64,000 nucleotides of DNA from Catellatospora tritici (GTDB lineage Bacteria; Actinomycetota; Actinomycetes; Mycobacteriales; Micromonosporaceae). The notes below the pieces were generated by a model. That model saw only the letters and a program-made list of their open reading frames with translations, had not been told where the DNA came from and made no database searches. A program made the position numbers and the translations under genes. The first letter of the stretch is position 1. Each line of letters opens with the position of its first letter. Below, piece by piece: positions 41,987 to 52,600 of the stretch. The DNA is taken from positions 124,001-188,000 of the forward strand of contig NZ_JAHRCY010000001.1 of NCBI RefSeq assembly GCF_019083965.1, read 5' to 3'.

Positions 41987-42790
41987 TCAGCGCAGCGCGT
42001 GCTCCAGCGTGTAACGCTCGTAGTCAATCAGCCGAAGGTCGCGCAGCGGTCGCCGAAGGTGTCCCTTCTGCACGATCCGCACGAACGCGGGCTCCCCCGC
42101 GGTGGCCAGTCGGCGGATGCCCTCGACGTGGTCCACGATCCGCTTGCGGATGGTGCGGACCAGGCGGTGCCGGTCGCGCGGGATCAGCCCGTACGCGTCG
42201 GCGAACAGGCGCAGGCGGCGCGGGCGGTCCGGCCGGTGCCAGCCCAGCGTGATCGAGTCGCGGTCGCTGAAGATCGGCACCCAGGTCCACGCGGCGTACG
42301 CCACGTCGTAGATGCGCGAACCGGGCGAGGCCAGGTCGAAGTCGATCATCGCGAGGGTGCCGTCGGGGCGCCAGATCACGTTGTGCGGGGCCGCGTCGTG
42401 GTGGCAGATGATCTCCGCGTCCGGCGGCGGCGGCCCGAACGAGCGCCACACCCCGCCCTGCGGCGTGCGGAAGCCCGCCTGGGCGTCGTGGAACATCCGC
42501 AGCATGGTCGCGACGGTGACCAGGGCCTCGTCGGTGACCCAGTGCGGGGCCAGCGGATACTCGCCGCACTCGCCAGGCAGGTAGGAGAGGACCTCGCGCC
42601 CGTGCTCGTCCATGCCCAGGGCGCGCGGGGAACCGGTGAAGCCCGCGTACTCCAGGTGGCGCAGCAGGGCGTGCACGGTCGGCGTCCAGGGTCCGGCGTT
42701 GCGCCGAACCGTCTCGCCGACCCGCACCACCGTGCTGACGTTGCCGCCGCGCAGCGGGATCTCGGTGGGGTCCAGATAGGGAGCTGTCAC
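41987..42790 (-). CDS. Aminoglycoside phosphotransferase (APH) family protein
   Basis: The 267-residue kinase-like protein has the catalytic loop CHHDAAPHNVIW (residues 129-140, Asp132) and the metal-binding IDFDLASPG (Asp150, Asp152), then the helix with YDVAYAAWTW. Members phosphorylate aminoglycosides, choline, homoserine or other small molecules; this branch is widespread in soil actinobacteria and resistance should not be assumed. It starts at a GTG 21 nt after ftsY. Confidence 0.88.
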   Translation of the reverse strand: MTAPYLDPTEIPLRGGNVSTVVRVGETVRRNAGPWTPTVHALLRHLEYAGFTGSPRALGMDEHGREVLSYLPGECGEYPLAPHWVTDEALVTVATMLRMFHDAQAGFRTPQGGVWRSFGPPPPDAEIICHHDAAPHNVIWRPDGTLAMIDFDLASPGSRIYDVAYAAWTWVPIFSDRDSITLGWHRPDRPRRLRLFADAYGLIPRDRHRLVRTIRKRIVDHVEGIRRLATAGEPAFVRIVQKGHLRRPLRDLRLIDYERYTLEHALR

Positions 42791-42811
42791 GTTTCGCTCG
42801 TCAGCCGTTCG

Positions 42812-44080
42812 TCACTCGTCGCCCAGCAGCGCGGTCACGAACGCGGCAGGATCGAAGGGGGCAAGGTCGTCCGGGCCCTCGCCGAGACCGACGAGCTTGA
42901 CGGGGATTCCCAGCGCCCGCTGCACCGCGATCACGATACCGCCCTTCGCCGTCCCGTCCAGTTTCGTGAGCACGACGCCGGTGACGTCGGCGACCTCGGT
43001 GAAGACCCGAGCCTGGCTCAACCCATTCTGGCCCGCGGTCGCGTCGAGCACCAGCAACGTCTCCGATACCGGACCGTGCTTCTCCACCACGCGCTTGATC
43101 TTGCCGAGCTCGTCCATCAGGCCGACCTTGTTCTGCAGGCGGCCCGCGGTGTCGATGAGCACGGTGTCGACCCCGGCCTCGATGCCCTTCTTGACCGCGT
43201 CGAACGCGACCGCGGCCGGGTCGCCGCCCTCCGGACCGCGCACGACCTGCGCCCCGACCCGACCGGCCCAGGTGGCGAGCTGGTCGGCGGCGGCGGCGCG
43301 GAAGGTGTCGGCGGCGCCCAGCACCACGGTGTGGCCGTCGGCGACCAGCACCCGGGCGATCTTGCCGCAGCTGGTGGTCTTGCCCGCGCCGTTGACGCCG
43401 ACCACGAGCACCACCGACGGCTTGCCGTCGACGATGCCGGTGTGCACGGAGCGGTCCATCTTCGGCTCCAGCGCCGAGGTCAGCTCCTCGGTCAGCAGCG
43501 CGCGCAGCTCCTTGGTGGTGCGGGTGCCCAGCACCTTGGTCCGCTCGCGCAGCTTGGTCACGATCTCACCGGTCGCCGCCACGCCGACGTCGGCGCTGAT
43601 CAGGCTCTCCTCGATCTCGTCCCAGGCGTCGTCGTCGAGGTGGTCGCGCGACAGCAGGCCCAGCAGGCCCTTGCCGAAGACGTTCTGCGAGCGGGCCAGC
43701 CGGGCACGCAGCCGCACCAGGCGGCCCGCGGTCGGCTCGGGCTGCTCGATCTCCGGCTCGGCCGGGGCGGGCGCCGTGACCGGCGGCGCGGCCTGCGTCG
43801 GCACCTCGGCGGGCGCGGGCGGCGCCGGGCGCTCGGGCGCGGTGGGCTGCTCCGGCGCGGGGGCGGGCCGCTCGATCACCTTCTGGTCGGCGGGCGCCTC
43901 GAGCACGCTCGGCGGGATCTTCGGGCCCTGCTCCACCTGCGGCGGCTCGGTCGGCGCCGGGGGCGCGGGCGGCAGGGTGGTGCCCTTGCCGGGACGGCGC
44001 ACCAGGTACAGCGCCAGGCCGCCGAGCAGCAGCACAGCGAGTACCACGAGTACGACGACGAGCACGTCTTGCGAAGCCAT
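42812..44080 (-). CDS. ftsY: Signal recognition particle receptor FtsY
   Basis: FtsY docks the SRP-ribosome complex at the membrane. The 422-residue product has an N-terminal membrane helix (about 6-26), a Pro/Ala/Glu-rich linker to about residue 125, and the NG GTPase domain with GVNGAGKTT, DTAGR and GVVLTKLDGTAKGG. The genuine transmembrane anchor is typical of actinobacterial FtsY. Partner of Ffh encoded at 35.7 kb. Confidence 0.97.
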   Translation of the reverse strand: MASQDVLVVVLVVLAVLLLGGLALYLVRRPGKGTTLPPAPPAPTEPPQVEQGPKIPPSVLEAPADQKVIERPAPAPEQPTAPERPAPPAPAEVPTQAAPPVTAPAPAEPEIEQPEPTAGRLVRLRARLARSQNVFGKGLLGLLSRDHLDDDAWDEIEESLISADVGVAATGEIVTKLRERTKVLGTRTTKELRALLTEELTSALEPKMDRSVHTGIVDGKPSVVLVVGVNGAGKTTSCGKIARVLVADGHTVVLGAADTFRAAAADQLATWAGRVGAQVVRGPEGGDPAAVAFDAVKKGIEAGVDTVLIDTAGRLQNKVGLMDELGKIKRVVEKHGPVSETLLVLDATAGQNGLSQARVFTEVADVTGVVLTKLDGTAKGGIVIAVQRALGIPVKLVGLGEGPDDLAPFDPAAFVTALLGDE

Positions 44081-44178
44081 TCCGGCATCCTCTCAAACTC
44101 ATCGTCACGGGGCGTACACCGGAGCCCGCCGCGCCGTCGTCGCTGGCCTCCGCCGCGCCGATCCCCGACGATATCGGC

Positions 44179-45789
44179 GTGGCAAACCTCCTTCTCGGTC
44201 CGCTGCTGCGCCGTGTCGACGGCGATCAGGCGGTCATCTGGGTACAGACCGACCGCCCCGCCCAGGTCACGGTAACCGCGGGCGACGTGTCCGTGACCTC
44301 GGACACGTTCACCGCGTTCGACGTGCACCTCGGCGTGGTCGTGCTGGCGGGCCTGCCGGTGGGCGCCACGCCGTACGCGGTGGCCGTGGACGGGCGGGCG
44401 GTGTGGCCGCTGCCGGAGCAGCCGCCCTCGGTGGTGACCGTCCGTGACCCGTCGACCGGGGACGCCGAGATCGTCTTCGGCTCCTGCCGCGAGGCGACCG
44501 GCCGCAGCCACAGCGAGCGGGGCCACGATCCCGATGCGCTCGAAGCCCTGGCGGCGCGGCTGCTGGGGCGGGCGCGGGTCGAGGGCGCCGGGGCGGGGCT
44601 GCCGGATCTGCTGGCGCTGATCGGCGACCAGATCTACGCCGACGAGCTGTCCGCGCCGACCGTGGCGTGGCTGGCCGGGCGGCAGCGCCACCCGCAGGCG
44701 CCGCCCCGGCAGGTCGTCGGCTTCGCCGAGTACGTGCACCTCTACCACGAGTCATGGGGCGACCCGGAGGTGCGCTGGCTGCTGTCGACCGTACCCACGG
44801 TGATGATCTTCGACGATCACGAGATCATCGACGACTGGAACTCCTCCGCCGGGTGGCTGGCCGAGGCACGGCGGCAGCCGTGGTGGCATGAGCGGATCAC
44901 GGCCGGGCTGGCGTCGTACTGGCTGTTCCAGCACCTGGGCAACCTGGCCCCGGCACAGTTGGACCTCGACCCGGTGTGGCGGCGCATCCGGGCGGGCGAG
45001 GACGCCACGGTGGTGCTCACGGAGTTCGCGGGACGGGTGGCGACCCCGGCGGGCGAGGACCCCTACGCCTGGGGCTACTCGGTCGAGGTCGGACGTACCC
45101 GGCTGATCATGATGGATTGCCGGGGCAACCGGGTGCTCGACCGGTCGCACCGGCGGATGTGGCCGCAGCAGCAGTGGGACGCCCTCGCCGCCCAGGCCGC
45201 CGCCGACCGCGACCACCTGGTGCTGGCCTGTTCGCTGCCGTGGCTGCTGGCGCCTGCGATCCACCACGGCGAGGCCGTGATCGAGGTGCTGGCGGCGCGG
45301 CACGACGGCGCGGAGAAGCTCCGCCAGAAGTACGACCTGGAGCACTGGGCCGCCGTCGGGCACTCGTTCGACGAGCTGACGGCGCTGATCGCGGGCGTAC
45401 GCGGACCCGCCACGGTCAGCGTGCTCGGCGGCGACGTGCACCACTCGTACGTCGCCCGCGCCGAGATCCCCGGCGCCACCGCCGCCGTCCACCAGATCGT
45501 CTGCTCGCCGCTGCACCAGAGCGTGCGCGGCATCATGCGTACGCTGCTGCGCCTGGGCTGGTGGCCGATCCTGTCCGGCCCCGCCTGGCTGGTCGCCCGG
45601 CTCTTCGGCGTGCCGCGTCCGCGCGTGCGCTGGCGGACCGGCCAGCCGCCGTTCTTCGGCACCGCCGTGGCGACGCTGACCCACCGGGGCCGCGCCGCCG
45701 ACGTGCTGATCGAAGGGGCCGGAGCCGACGGCGCCCTGACACCGGTGCTGCGCCGACGACTCACCGGCGGGCCGCGCGACGGCCGGTGA
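44179..45789 (+). CDS. PhoD-like metallophosphatase
   Basis: The 536-residue protein carries PhoD/alkaline phosphatase D motifs in order: FGSCREA, GDQIYADE, MIFDDHEIIDDWN, MMDCRGNR and GGDVHHSY. An N-terminal beta-sandwich (about 1-95) precedes the catalytic part. No signal or Tat peptide (S-R-R-x-F-L) is present, so unlike secreted PhoD it is probably cytoplasmic. It starts at a GTG without a ribosome site and is divergent from ftsY. Confidence 0.87.
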   Translation: MANLLLGPLLRRVDGDQAVIWVQTDRPAQVTVTAGDVSVTSDTFTAFDVHLGVVVLAGLPVGATPYAVAVDGRAVWPLPEQPPSVVTVRDPSTGDAEIVFGSCREATGRSHSERGHDPDALEALAARLLGRARVEGAGAGLPDLLALIGDQIYADELSAPTVAWLAGRQRHPQAPPRQVVGFAEYVHLYHESWGDPEVRWLLSTVPTVMIFDDHEIIDDWNSSAGWLAEARRQPWWHERITAGLASYWLFQHLGNLAPAQLDLDPVWRRIRAGEDATVVLTEFAGRVATPAGEDPYAWGYSVEVGRTRLIMMDCRGNRVLDRSHRRMWPQQQWDALAAQAAADRDHLVLACSLPWLLAPAIHHGEAVIEVLAARHDGAEKLRQKYDLEHWAAVGHSFDELTALIAGVRGPATVSVLGGDVHHSYVARAEIPGATAAVHQIVCSPLHQSVRGIMRTLLRLGWWPILSGPAWLVARLFGVPRPRVRWRTGQPPFFGTAVATLTHRGRAADVLIEGAGADGALTPVLRRRLTGGPRDGR

Positions 45790-45801
45790 CCGTCGCGCGG
45801 C
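45771..45801. terminator. Bidirectional terminator after the PhoD-like gene
   Basis: GCCGCGCGACGG (45771-45782) and CCGTCGCGCGGC (45790-45801) pair perfectly around a 7-nt loop that contains the TGA stop. The next gene converges from 45810. Confidence 0.8.
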
Positions 45802-45809
45802 GTCTTCCG

Positions 45810-46709
45810 TCAGGCGGTGGGGACCTCGACCGCCACCGAGTGGTCATCGCTGAGCAGCGTGACCTTGCCGTTGGCGTGCTCCACCGACAGCAGCGTGCCG
45901 GGCGGCAGGATGTCGAGCACGTCCGGCGGCAGCTGCACCGTGCCGTCGCCCGCGATCACCGCGAACTCGCGCCCGTCGCGGCCCTCCGAGCCGACCCGGC
46001 CGTCGCGGATGGTCACCGCGCGGCCCAGCCGCTCGCCGACCTCCGGGTCGTGCGTGACCGCGACGATGGTCGTACCGCGTTCGGTGTTGATCGTCTCCAG
46101 CGCCGACAGCACCTCGTCGCGGGCGTCCCGGTCGAGCTGGCTGGTCGGCTCGTCGACCAGCAGCAGGCCGGGCGAGGACGCCATGCCGACCGCGATCGCC
46201 GCCCGCTGCGCCGCACCGGGCTGCAGATCCTCCACCTTGCGGTGGCCCTGACCGGTTAGCCCGAGCAGGGCCAGGATCCGCTCCGGCGGCTCCAGGTCGC
46301 CGGGGCGGACCTTCGCGGCGCGCCGCTGGGCCAACCACACGTTGCTCAGCACCGTCGCGTACGGCAGCAGGTTGCGCCGGGCGCCCTGCAGCACGACGCC
46401 CAGGTCGGTGCCGCGCAGTCGGGCCAGCTCCGCCTCGCTGATCCGCCCGATGTCGACCAGGCCGATCTGCACCCGGCCCGCGCTCGGCCGCATCAGGCCC
46501 GCCAGCAGCGAGATCAGCGTCGACTTGCCCGAGCCGGACGGCCCGACCAGCGCGACCCGCTCGCCGGGCGCGATGTCGAGGTCGACACCGGCCAGCGCGA
46601 CCACGTCCCCGCCGTCGGAGCGGTAGATGTGAACCACGCGGCGGCAGACCACGGCCAGGCCGGTCAGGCTCTGGTGCTTGGGTGCGCTCTGGTTCTTCTT
46701 CATGGTCAC
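45810..46709 (-). CDS. ABC transporter ATP-binding protein with atypical signature motif
   Basis: The 299-residue protein is a LolD/MacB-type ATPase with Walker A GPSGSGKST (56-64) and Walker B LLLVDEPTS (about 182-190). The ABC signature, normally LSGGQ, reads LQPGA (162-166, in DLQPGAAQR), which should weaken ATP sandwiching at that site. About 70 residues follow the normal end. The start is the GTG at 46709 overlapping the permease stop, or the ATG at 46703. Last gene of a four-gene operon that also encodes a normal ATPase, so the two may pair as a heterodimer. Confidence 0.9.
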   Translation of the reverse strand: MTMKKNQSAPKHQSLTGLAVVCRRVVHIYRSDGGDVVALAGVDLDIAPGERVALVGPSGSGKSTLISLLAGLMRPSAGRVQIGLVDIGRISEAELARLRGTDLGVVLQGARRNLLPYATVLSNVWLAQRRAAKVRPGDLEPPERILALLGLTGQGHRKVEDLQPGAAQRAAIAVGMASSPGLLLVDEPTSQLDRDARDEVLSALETINTERGTTIVAVTHDPEVGERLGRAVTIRDGRVGSEGRDGREFAVIAGDGTVQLPPDVLDILPPGTLLSVEHANGKVTLLSDDHSVAVEVPTA

Positions 46710-49678
46710 GCCACCTTCCTGTCCGCGCCCGCCGCCACCTTCGTGGCCACGACGCAGGTCGTCAACAGCACGAGCAGGGCCACCGCCACCGGTACGAGCA
46801 CCGGCACCGGATCCGGCAACGACGCGGCGGGTATGGTCGCCGCCCCGTCACTGAAGATCGGCACGACCCGGCTCGCCAGCAGCCACGAACCGGCCGCCGC
46901 GATCAGCCCGACCAGGCTGCCCGCCGCCACCAGCGCCCAGCGGCCGCCCAGCGACGCGCCGCGCACCACCCCGGCGGGCAGGCCCTGCCCGCGCAGCACG
47001 GCCAGCCCGTTGTCGGTGCGCCCACGCTCCAGCACCGCGGTGACCAGCAGGCCGCCCGCAGCGAAGACGATGCCGGTGAACGCCGCCGCGGCCAGGAACC
47101 ACAGCGCCAGCGCCGGGGCCTGCTGACCGTAGAGGCGGCGCTGGTCGGCGGCGGTCTTCTCGCCGACGATCATCAGCCCGTTCGCGCCGAGTTTCTCGAT
47201 CACCGAGGCGGGGGTGTCGGCGGCCAGCCACACCTCCGGATCGGTGGCGTCGGAGTCCTGCCCCAGGCGCATGTCCACGTACTCCAGGTCGACCAGCACC
47301 CCGTGCACGCCGTAGCGCGGCACCTGGTTCAGCGTGCCCGTCCGGGTCACCGGCACCCGCACCGTTCCCGCGTAGGCCGACAGCTCGTCGGGCAGGGTTC
47401 CCGAGGCGACGACCGGCAGCGGGGTGGGCGCGGAGTCGGAGTACACCCGGATGTCGGGGGTCAGCACCGAGTTCAGCTCGAGCCGCATGCCCCGGTCCGA
47501 CAGGGTCATCTCCGGCACCGGCCGGGCGGCCGTCTCGGCGGGCAGCCGCCACTGGTGCCCGGCCAGCTGCTCGCCGGTGAACAGCGGCTTGCCGTCACCG
47601 TCGGCGATGCCGCCCACGGTCACGTCGACCCGGTAGCGCCCCCGCGTGAACAGGTCCACCTGCACCTGCTTGAGCAGGCACGGCGCGTCCGCGCAGTACG
47701 GCGTCTCGATCCGGTATGTGCCCGTGCCCGGCCGCAGCTTGTCCACCCGGGCCAGCGCCAGGCTGCCCTTGGTGCTGGTCAGGCGCAGCGTCACCGCGGC
47801 CTGCCCGCCCTCGGTCAGATCGTCCAGCGTCACCGTCACCTGCAGCGCCGATGCCTGCAGCAGCAGCGGCTGCACCGGCCGCGGGCGCAGCAGCTTCCCG
47901 GCGTCGGCACCGGACATGGCCCCGTACGAGGCGGGCCACAGCGCCGCCACGCCCAGCCGCGAGCTGTCCACCGCCAGCACCTTCGTGTCCTCGGCGATGT
48001 TGACCCGGGCGGCGGCCATCGCGTAGCGGCCCTCCGGATCGGCCGTACGCACCGCGTGCAGCAGCGCGGGCACCGGCAGCGGCGTCACCGACAGCACCCG
48101 GGCCGCGCCGCCCTCGACGCGGGCCCGGTCCTGCCAGGCCCGGTCGGCCACGTCGCGGGCGGTCAGCGCGAACCCGAGCAGGCCGAACACGACGGTCAGC
48201 AGCATCACGATCCAGTGCGTGCCCGAGCCGCGCGCCAGGCTCAAGGCGGCCAGACCGGTCCGCAGCCTGCCCTTGCGCAGGGCGCGGCGGCCGTAGCGCT
48301 CGGCGGGCACGCCGACCGCCCGCGCCGCCAGCAGGCCCAGCCCCAGCGACACGCACAGCGGGGCCAGCAGCCCCACCCCGCCCGAACCGGCGCCACCGGC
48401 GGCGACCTGGTATCCGGCCACCAGCGCCAGCGCGCCCACGGCCACCTCGACGCCGCCGACCAGCCCGCCGCGACGGCGCACCCGGGCCCGGCGCAGCAGC
48501 CCGAGCACCGGCGTGGTCAGCGCGCGCACCTGCGCCAGCAGGCCCGCCGCGAGCGCACCGAGCACCGCGACGGCCGCGTACGCCATCGAGGCCCAGTCCG
48601 GCTCCACCGGCGGCGAGCCGGGCAGCACGAACCTGGCCAGCAGCGCCGTCACCGCGTAGCCGAGCAGGTAGCCGGGGATCAGCGCGAGCAGCACCGGTGC
48701 GGCCGTCTCGGCGCTGGCCAGCAGCCAACGGGTGCGGCCGGGCACGCCGCGCAGCGCGGTCAGCCCCAGCTCGCCCCGGCGCTGCTCGACCCCGCCGGCG
48801 ACGGTGATGAACAGGACCAGCCAGCACAGCAGCACCAGCGGCACGACCGCGAGCAGCAGGCTGGCCGCGAGCTGCTTCTCCCCGGCGTCGACGCGGGCGA
48901 TCAGATCGGGCAGGTTGCTGTCGGTGCCGTACCCGGCGGCCACCAGCTGCGCGTCGGCGTCCGCCAGGTCGTCGCGCAGCGTGTCCAGGTCCCGGAACGC
49001 GTCGGCGGAGACCAGCAGGTCGACGGTCTGCACCGGGGCCGGGGAGACCGCGTTGACGGTGCGCTCGTTGGTGAACGCCGCGGTGGCGTCCAGGCCCAGC
49101 AGCGCCGGACGAGCCACCCAGAACGGGTCGTTCACGGCCGGGCGGGCGTACAGGCCGACCACGGTCAACGGCTCCGGCCCCGGCTTCTCCTGGCGGCCTC
49201 CCAGCACCCCGGGCTGGGTGAACGTGAAGTCGTCACCGACGGCCGCCCCGATCCGGGTGGCGACGTCGTCGCGCAGCACGACTTCGCGCTCGCCCGCGAC
49301 GCACCGCCCCTTGACGACCACCAGGTGTTCGCAGGCACCCGCGCGCCAGACCAGGAACATCGGCGCGTTCCCGGTGGCGGTCACGCCGGTGCCCTCGGCC
49401 ATCGAGCCACCGATGGTGGTGAAGCCCGACACGTACGGCAGCGACTGCGTGTCGTCGGGCCTGGACCCGCGCTCGCGCGGATCACCCGCCGCCAGCCCGA
49501 CCAGCGCCTGCTCGGAGATCCCGGCGGCGCGCACCTCGACCCCGCGCAGCGACACGGTGGCCGCCGCCTGGTAGATCGGGCCCGCCGCCGCGGCGGCCGC
49601 GGCCATCGCGGTCAGCACCAGCGTGATGGCGGCCAGTCCTCGGCGCGCCTTCATCATCGACCACAGCAGCGCCGTCAT
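46706..49678 (-). CDS. FtsX/MacB-type ABC permease (990 residues)
   Basis: The protein has an N-terminal helix, a large extracytoplasmic domain, an FtsX-like three-helix block around 290-400, further helices in the middle, a second soluble domain and a final FtsX block near 860-985. This is the duplicated architecture of large actinobacterial FtsX-like permeases, which act in mechanotransmission or lipoprotein/antimicrobial-peptide handling rather than classical transport. Its ATG overlaps the upstream permease stop as ATGA. Substrate unknown. Confidence 0.88.
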   Translation of the reverse strand: MTALLWSMMKARRGLAAITLVLTAMAAAAAAAGPIYQAAATVSLRGVEVRAAGISEQALVGLAAGDPRERGSRPDDTQSLPYVSGFTTIGGSMAEGTGVTATGNAPMFLVWRAGACEHLVVVKGRCVAGEREVVLRDDVATRIGAAVGDDFTFTQPGVLGGRQEKPGPEPLTVVGLYARPAVNDPFWVARPALLGLDATAAFTNERTVNAVSPAPVQTVDLLVSADAFRDLDTLRDDLADADAQLVAAGYGTDSNLPDLIARVDAGEKQLAASLLLAVVPLVLLCWLVLFITVAGGVEQRRGELGLTALRGVPGRTRWLLASAETAAPVLLALIPGYLLGYAVTALLARFVLPGSPPVEPDWASMAYAAVAVLGALAAGLLAQVRALTTPVLGLLRRARVRRRGGLVGGVEVAVGALALVAGYQVAAGGAGSGGVGLLAPLCVSLGLGLLAARAVGVPAERYGRRALRKGRLRTGLAALSLARGSGTHWIVMLLTVVFGLLGFALTARDVADRAWQDRARVEGGAARVLSVTPLPVPALLHAVRTADPEGRYAMAAARVNIAEDTKVLAVDSSRLGVAALWPASYGAMSGADAGKLLRPRPVQPLLLQASALQVTVTLDDLTEGGQAAVTLRLTSTKGSLALARVDKLRPGTGTYRIETPYCADAPCLLKQVQVDLFTRGRYRVDVTVGGIADGDGKPLFTGEQLAGHQWRLPAETAARPVPEMTLSDRGMRLELNSVLTPDIRVYSDSAPTPLPVVASGTLPDELSAYAGTVRVPVTRTGTLNQVPRYGVHGVLVDLEYVDMRLGQDSDATDPEVWLAADTPASVIEKLGANGLMIVGEKTAADQRRLYGQQAPALALWFLAAAAFTGIVFAAGGLLVTAVLERGRTDNGLAVLRGQGLPAGVVRGASLGGRWALVAAGSLVGLIAAAGSWLLASRVVPIFSDGAATIPAASLPDPVPVLVPVAVALLVLLTTCVVATKVAAGADRKVA

Positions 49679-52600
49679 CGCCGCACCCCCGCCGCGTTCT
49701 CGTCGCTACCTTGCCCGCTGCTTGCGCGTCCCGGCGGCCCGTCGGCACGATGGCCCGCCGACGAGCGCCCGTCAGCGATGGCGCCGGTCAGGGACCGTCC
49801 GGCCAGCAGCGCCGCCAGCAGGAGTACCGCCGTCGCCGCGATCACCGCGGGCGCGACGACGCTCAGGTCCGGATCGGGTATCGGCAGCGCGTCGGCCGCC
49901 GAGGTGAGCACGGTTCGGGCGGGCGCGCTCAGCGTCCACGACGCCCACGCCGTCAGCACGCCCACCGGCGCGGCAATGGCGATCATGGCGAGGTTGCCCA
50001 ACCGGGCCGCGCGGGCGGCCGCCGACCCGGGCAGGCCCTGCACCCGCAGCGCGGCCAGTTCCGCGGCCCGGCCGCGCCGGTCGGTGGCGGCGAGCACCAG
50101 CATGGCCAGGCCGACCAGCAGCACACTCAGCACGGCGGCGGCCAGGTGCAGCCGCAGCGCCAGGCCCGCGCCCTGTTCCTGGTAGCGGACCACTCGGGCG
50201 GCCACGGTCTCGTCGCCGACCGGCACCAGCCCGGCCGCGCGCAGCCGGTCGACGGCATCGGCCGGGGCCCGGTCGTTGAGCCAGACCTGCAGCGTCACCG
50301 TGTTGTCGCGGGTGTCGGCGAGCCGGTCGGCCAGTTCCAGGTCGAACAGCACGCCGTCGGCGGCCGCACCCGGCAGCACCGTTGACACCAGCCGCACGTC
50401 GGCCGGGCGCGACAGCGCCTGCAGCGGCGTGAGCTTGGCCAGTTCCCGGGTGTGCGCCAGCCGCCGGGGACCGGCCGCCACCACCGGCAGCGGCACGGGG
50501 CCGTCGGCGACCGCCAGCCGGATGTCGGTGCTGATGTGGCGCGGGTCCGCGGGCACGTAGGACAGCGAGATGTAGTCCTTGGCCCCCGGCCGCACCGCCT
50601 CCTTGCCCTCCAGCGCGGCGGCGGCGCGCGACTGCGCCCCGTTGAACAGCGTCACCTCGGACTCGGCGCCGAACTGCGGGCGCCAGCGGGAGGCAGCGCT
50701 GATCGCGGCCGCCGACAGCAGCGGGCGGTCCGGTCCGAACTGGTCCAGGCCGGTCAGCTGCAGCTCGTCCGGGGAACGCGGGAAGCTCAGCCAGGCCAGG
50801 CGGCAGCCGGGCGCCTGCGCGCACTGCGGCACCGCCATCCGGTACGCGCCGGGGCCGACCTCCTTGGCCACGTCGACCGCGCCGGTCACCGGCTCGCCCC
50901 TCGGCCCGATCAGCACGGCGGTGACGTGCATCTCGGCGCCCAGATCCTGCACCACGTACACGGACAGGCCGAGCTCGCCGCCGGTGACCGTGACCGGGTC
51001 GGCGGTCTTCGGCCGCAGCGTCGCCGCGACCTGCTCGGCGGTGAGCCCAGCCTGCTTCGGCCACTGGGCCACGGCCGCCAGCCGGGAACTGTCCACGCCG
51101 AGCAGCAGGTCACCGCCCTCGGGCTGGCGCGTCACCGCCATCGCCCAGGCCCCCTCGGGGTCGGCGGTGCGTACGGCCGACAGCAGCGCGGGCCGGGAGG
51201 CGGCGTACACGGTGAGCACCCGGGCGGCGCCCAACTCCAGCCCGGCCCGCTCCTGAGCGGCGGCACCGGCCACGTTCCAGGCGCTGAACGTCTGGCCGAC
51301 CAGGGCGACCGCGACGACGGTGAGCGCCACCAGCCGGTCGGCGCCGGGGCGACGCGCCACCTGTAGCGCGGCCAGCCCGGCGGCCAGACGGCCCCGATGC
51401 AGCCGGGCCGCGCCGTACGCGGTGGCGGCCGGGCGGATCAGCCGAGCCGTGAGCAGCCCTGCGACCAGCGCCAGCAGCAGCGGCACCAGCAGTGCCAGCC
51501 CGCCGGAGTCATTGGACGAGGCGTAGCTCTGCCCGACCGCCGCCAGCGCGATCACGATCACCGCGGGCTCGACCAGCCCGAAGCGCCGTCCTCGGCGGGC
51601 GGGGACCTGGCGCAGCGCGTCGAGCAGTGAACCGCCGTGCGCGCGCCGCTCGGCGACCGCGGCACTGGCCATGACCAGCAGCAGCGTGCCCACCGCGGTC
51701 AGCAGCGCGGTGCGGTCCAGCGGCACCGGCGCCTGCCCGGCGAAGGTTGCCCAGGTCAGCAGGCGTACCAGCAGCCAGCCCAGCACCACGCCGAACGGGG
51801 CGGCCAGCACCAGCACCAGGGCTGTCGGCCCGAGCGCGAGCAGGGTCCGGTGCCGGGCGGGCGCCCCGCGCAGCAGCCCCAGCGCCAGCTCGGTACGCCG
51901 TCCGGCCGCCGTGTAGGCCACCGCCATCAGCAGCACGAACCAGCACACGACCAGCAGCTGCACCGCACCCAGCGGCGCGGCCAGACCCAGCAGGTCCCGG
52001 GTGGCCTGAATGCGCTTGAGCAGCTGCGGCAGCCCGTTGGCGACCTTGATGCCGGGCATGCCCAGCTCCGCCTTGAGCGAGGCGGCGACGTCGGCGGCAT
52101 TGTCGGCAGTCAGCGCGGCCTCGCCCGCGTACAGGTCGAGCATGGCCACGACGGTGTCGGCGCCCAGCGAGTCGACGGTCGACTCGTCGACGAAGATCGG
52201 GTTGGTGGCGCGCAGCGGCTGCGGCGTCAGGTCGGTCCGCCCGGCCCAGTACGGGTCGCCGTCTCGCAGCGCGGCGGCCGGGTCGTACACCCCGGCGACC
52301 TTCAGCGTGACCGGCTGCTCGGCTCGGTCGGCGCGGAACACGAAGTCGTCACCGACGCGCACCCCGAGCGCCTTGGCGGTCGGGTCACTCAGGACCGCGC
52401 CACCCGACCCGGCCGGGCAGGCGCCCGACAGCAGCGGCAGGTGCGCGCAGACGCCGTCGCGCGCCGAGACCGGCGCCGAGACCTGGGCCTGCGTGCCGTA
52501 GCCCGCCCTGCCTGACAGGAGCACCCCGGCGGCCTGGGTCAGCGTGTTCTCGCCGGTCATCGCCAGCGCCTGCCCGCGCAGGTCGTTCAGGGAGGACTCG

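Noticed and set aside
41987..42790. Antibiotic-resistance gene
   Set aside because: APH-fold proteins act on many substrates; nothing here identifies an aminoglycoside or a resistance cluster.
46682..50185. 1167-residue antisense ORF opposite the ABC permeases
   Set aside because: Shadow of two genuine permeases; Gln/Arg/His-rich and without family features.
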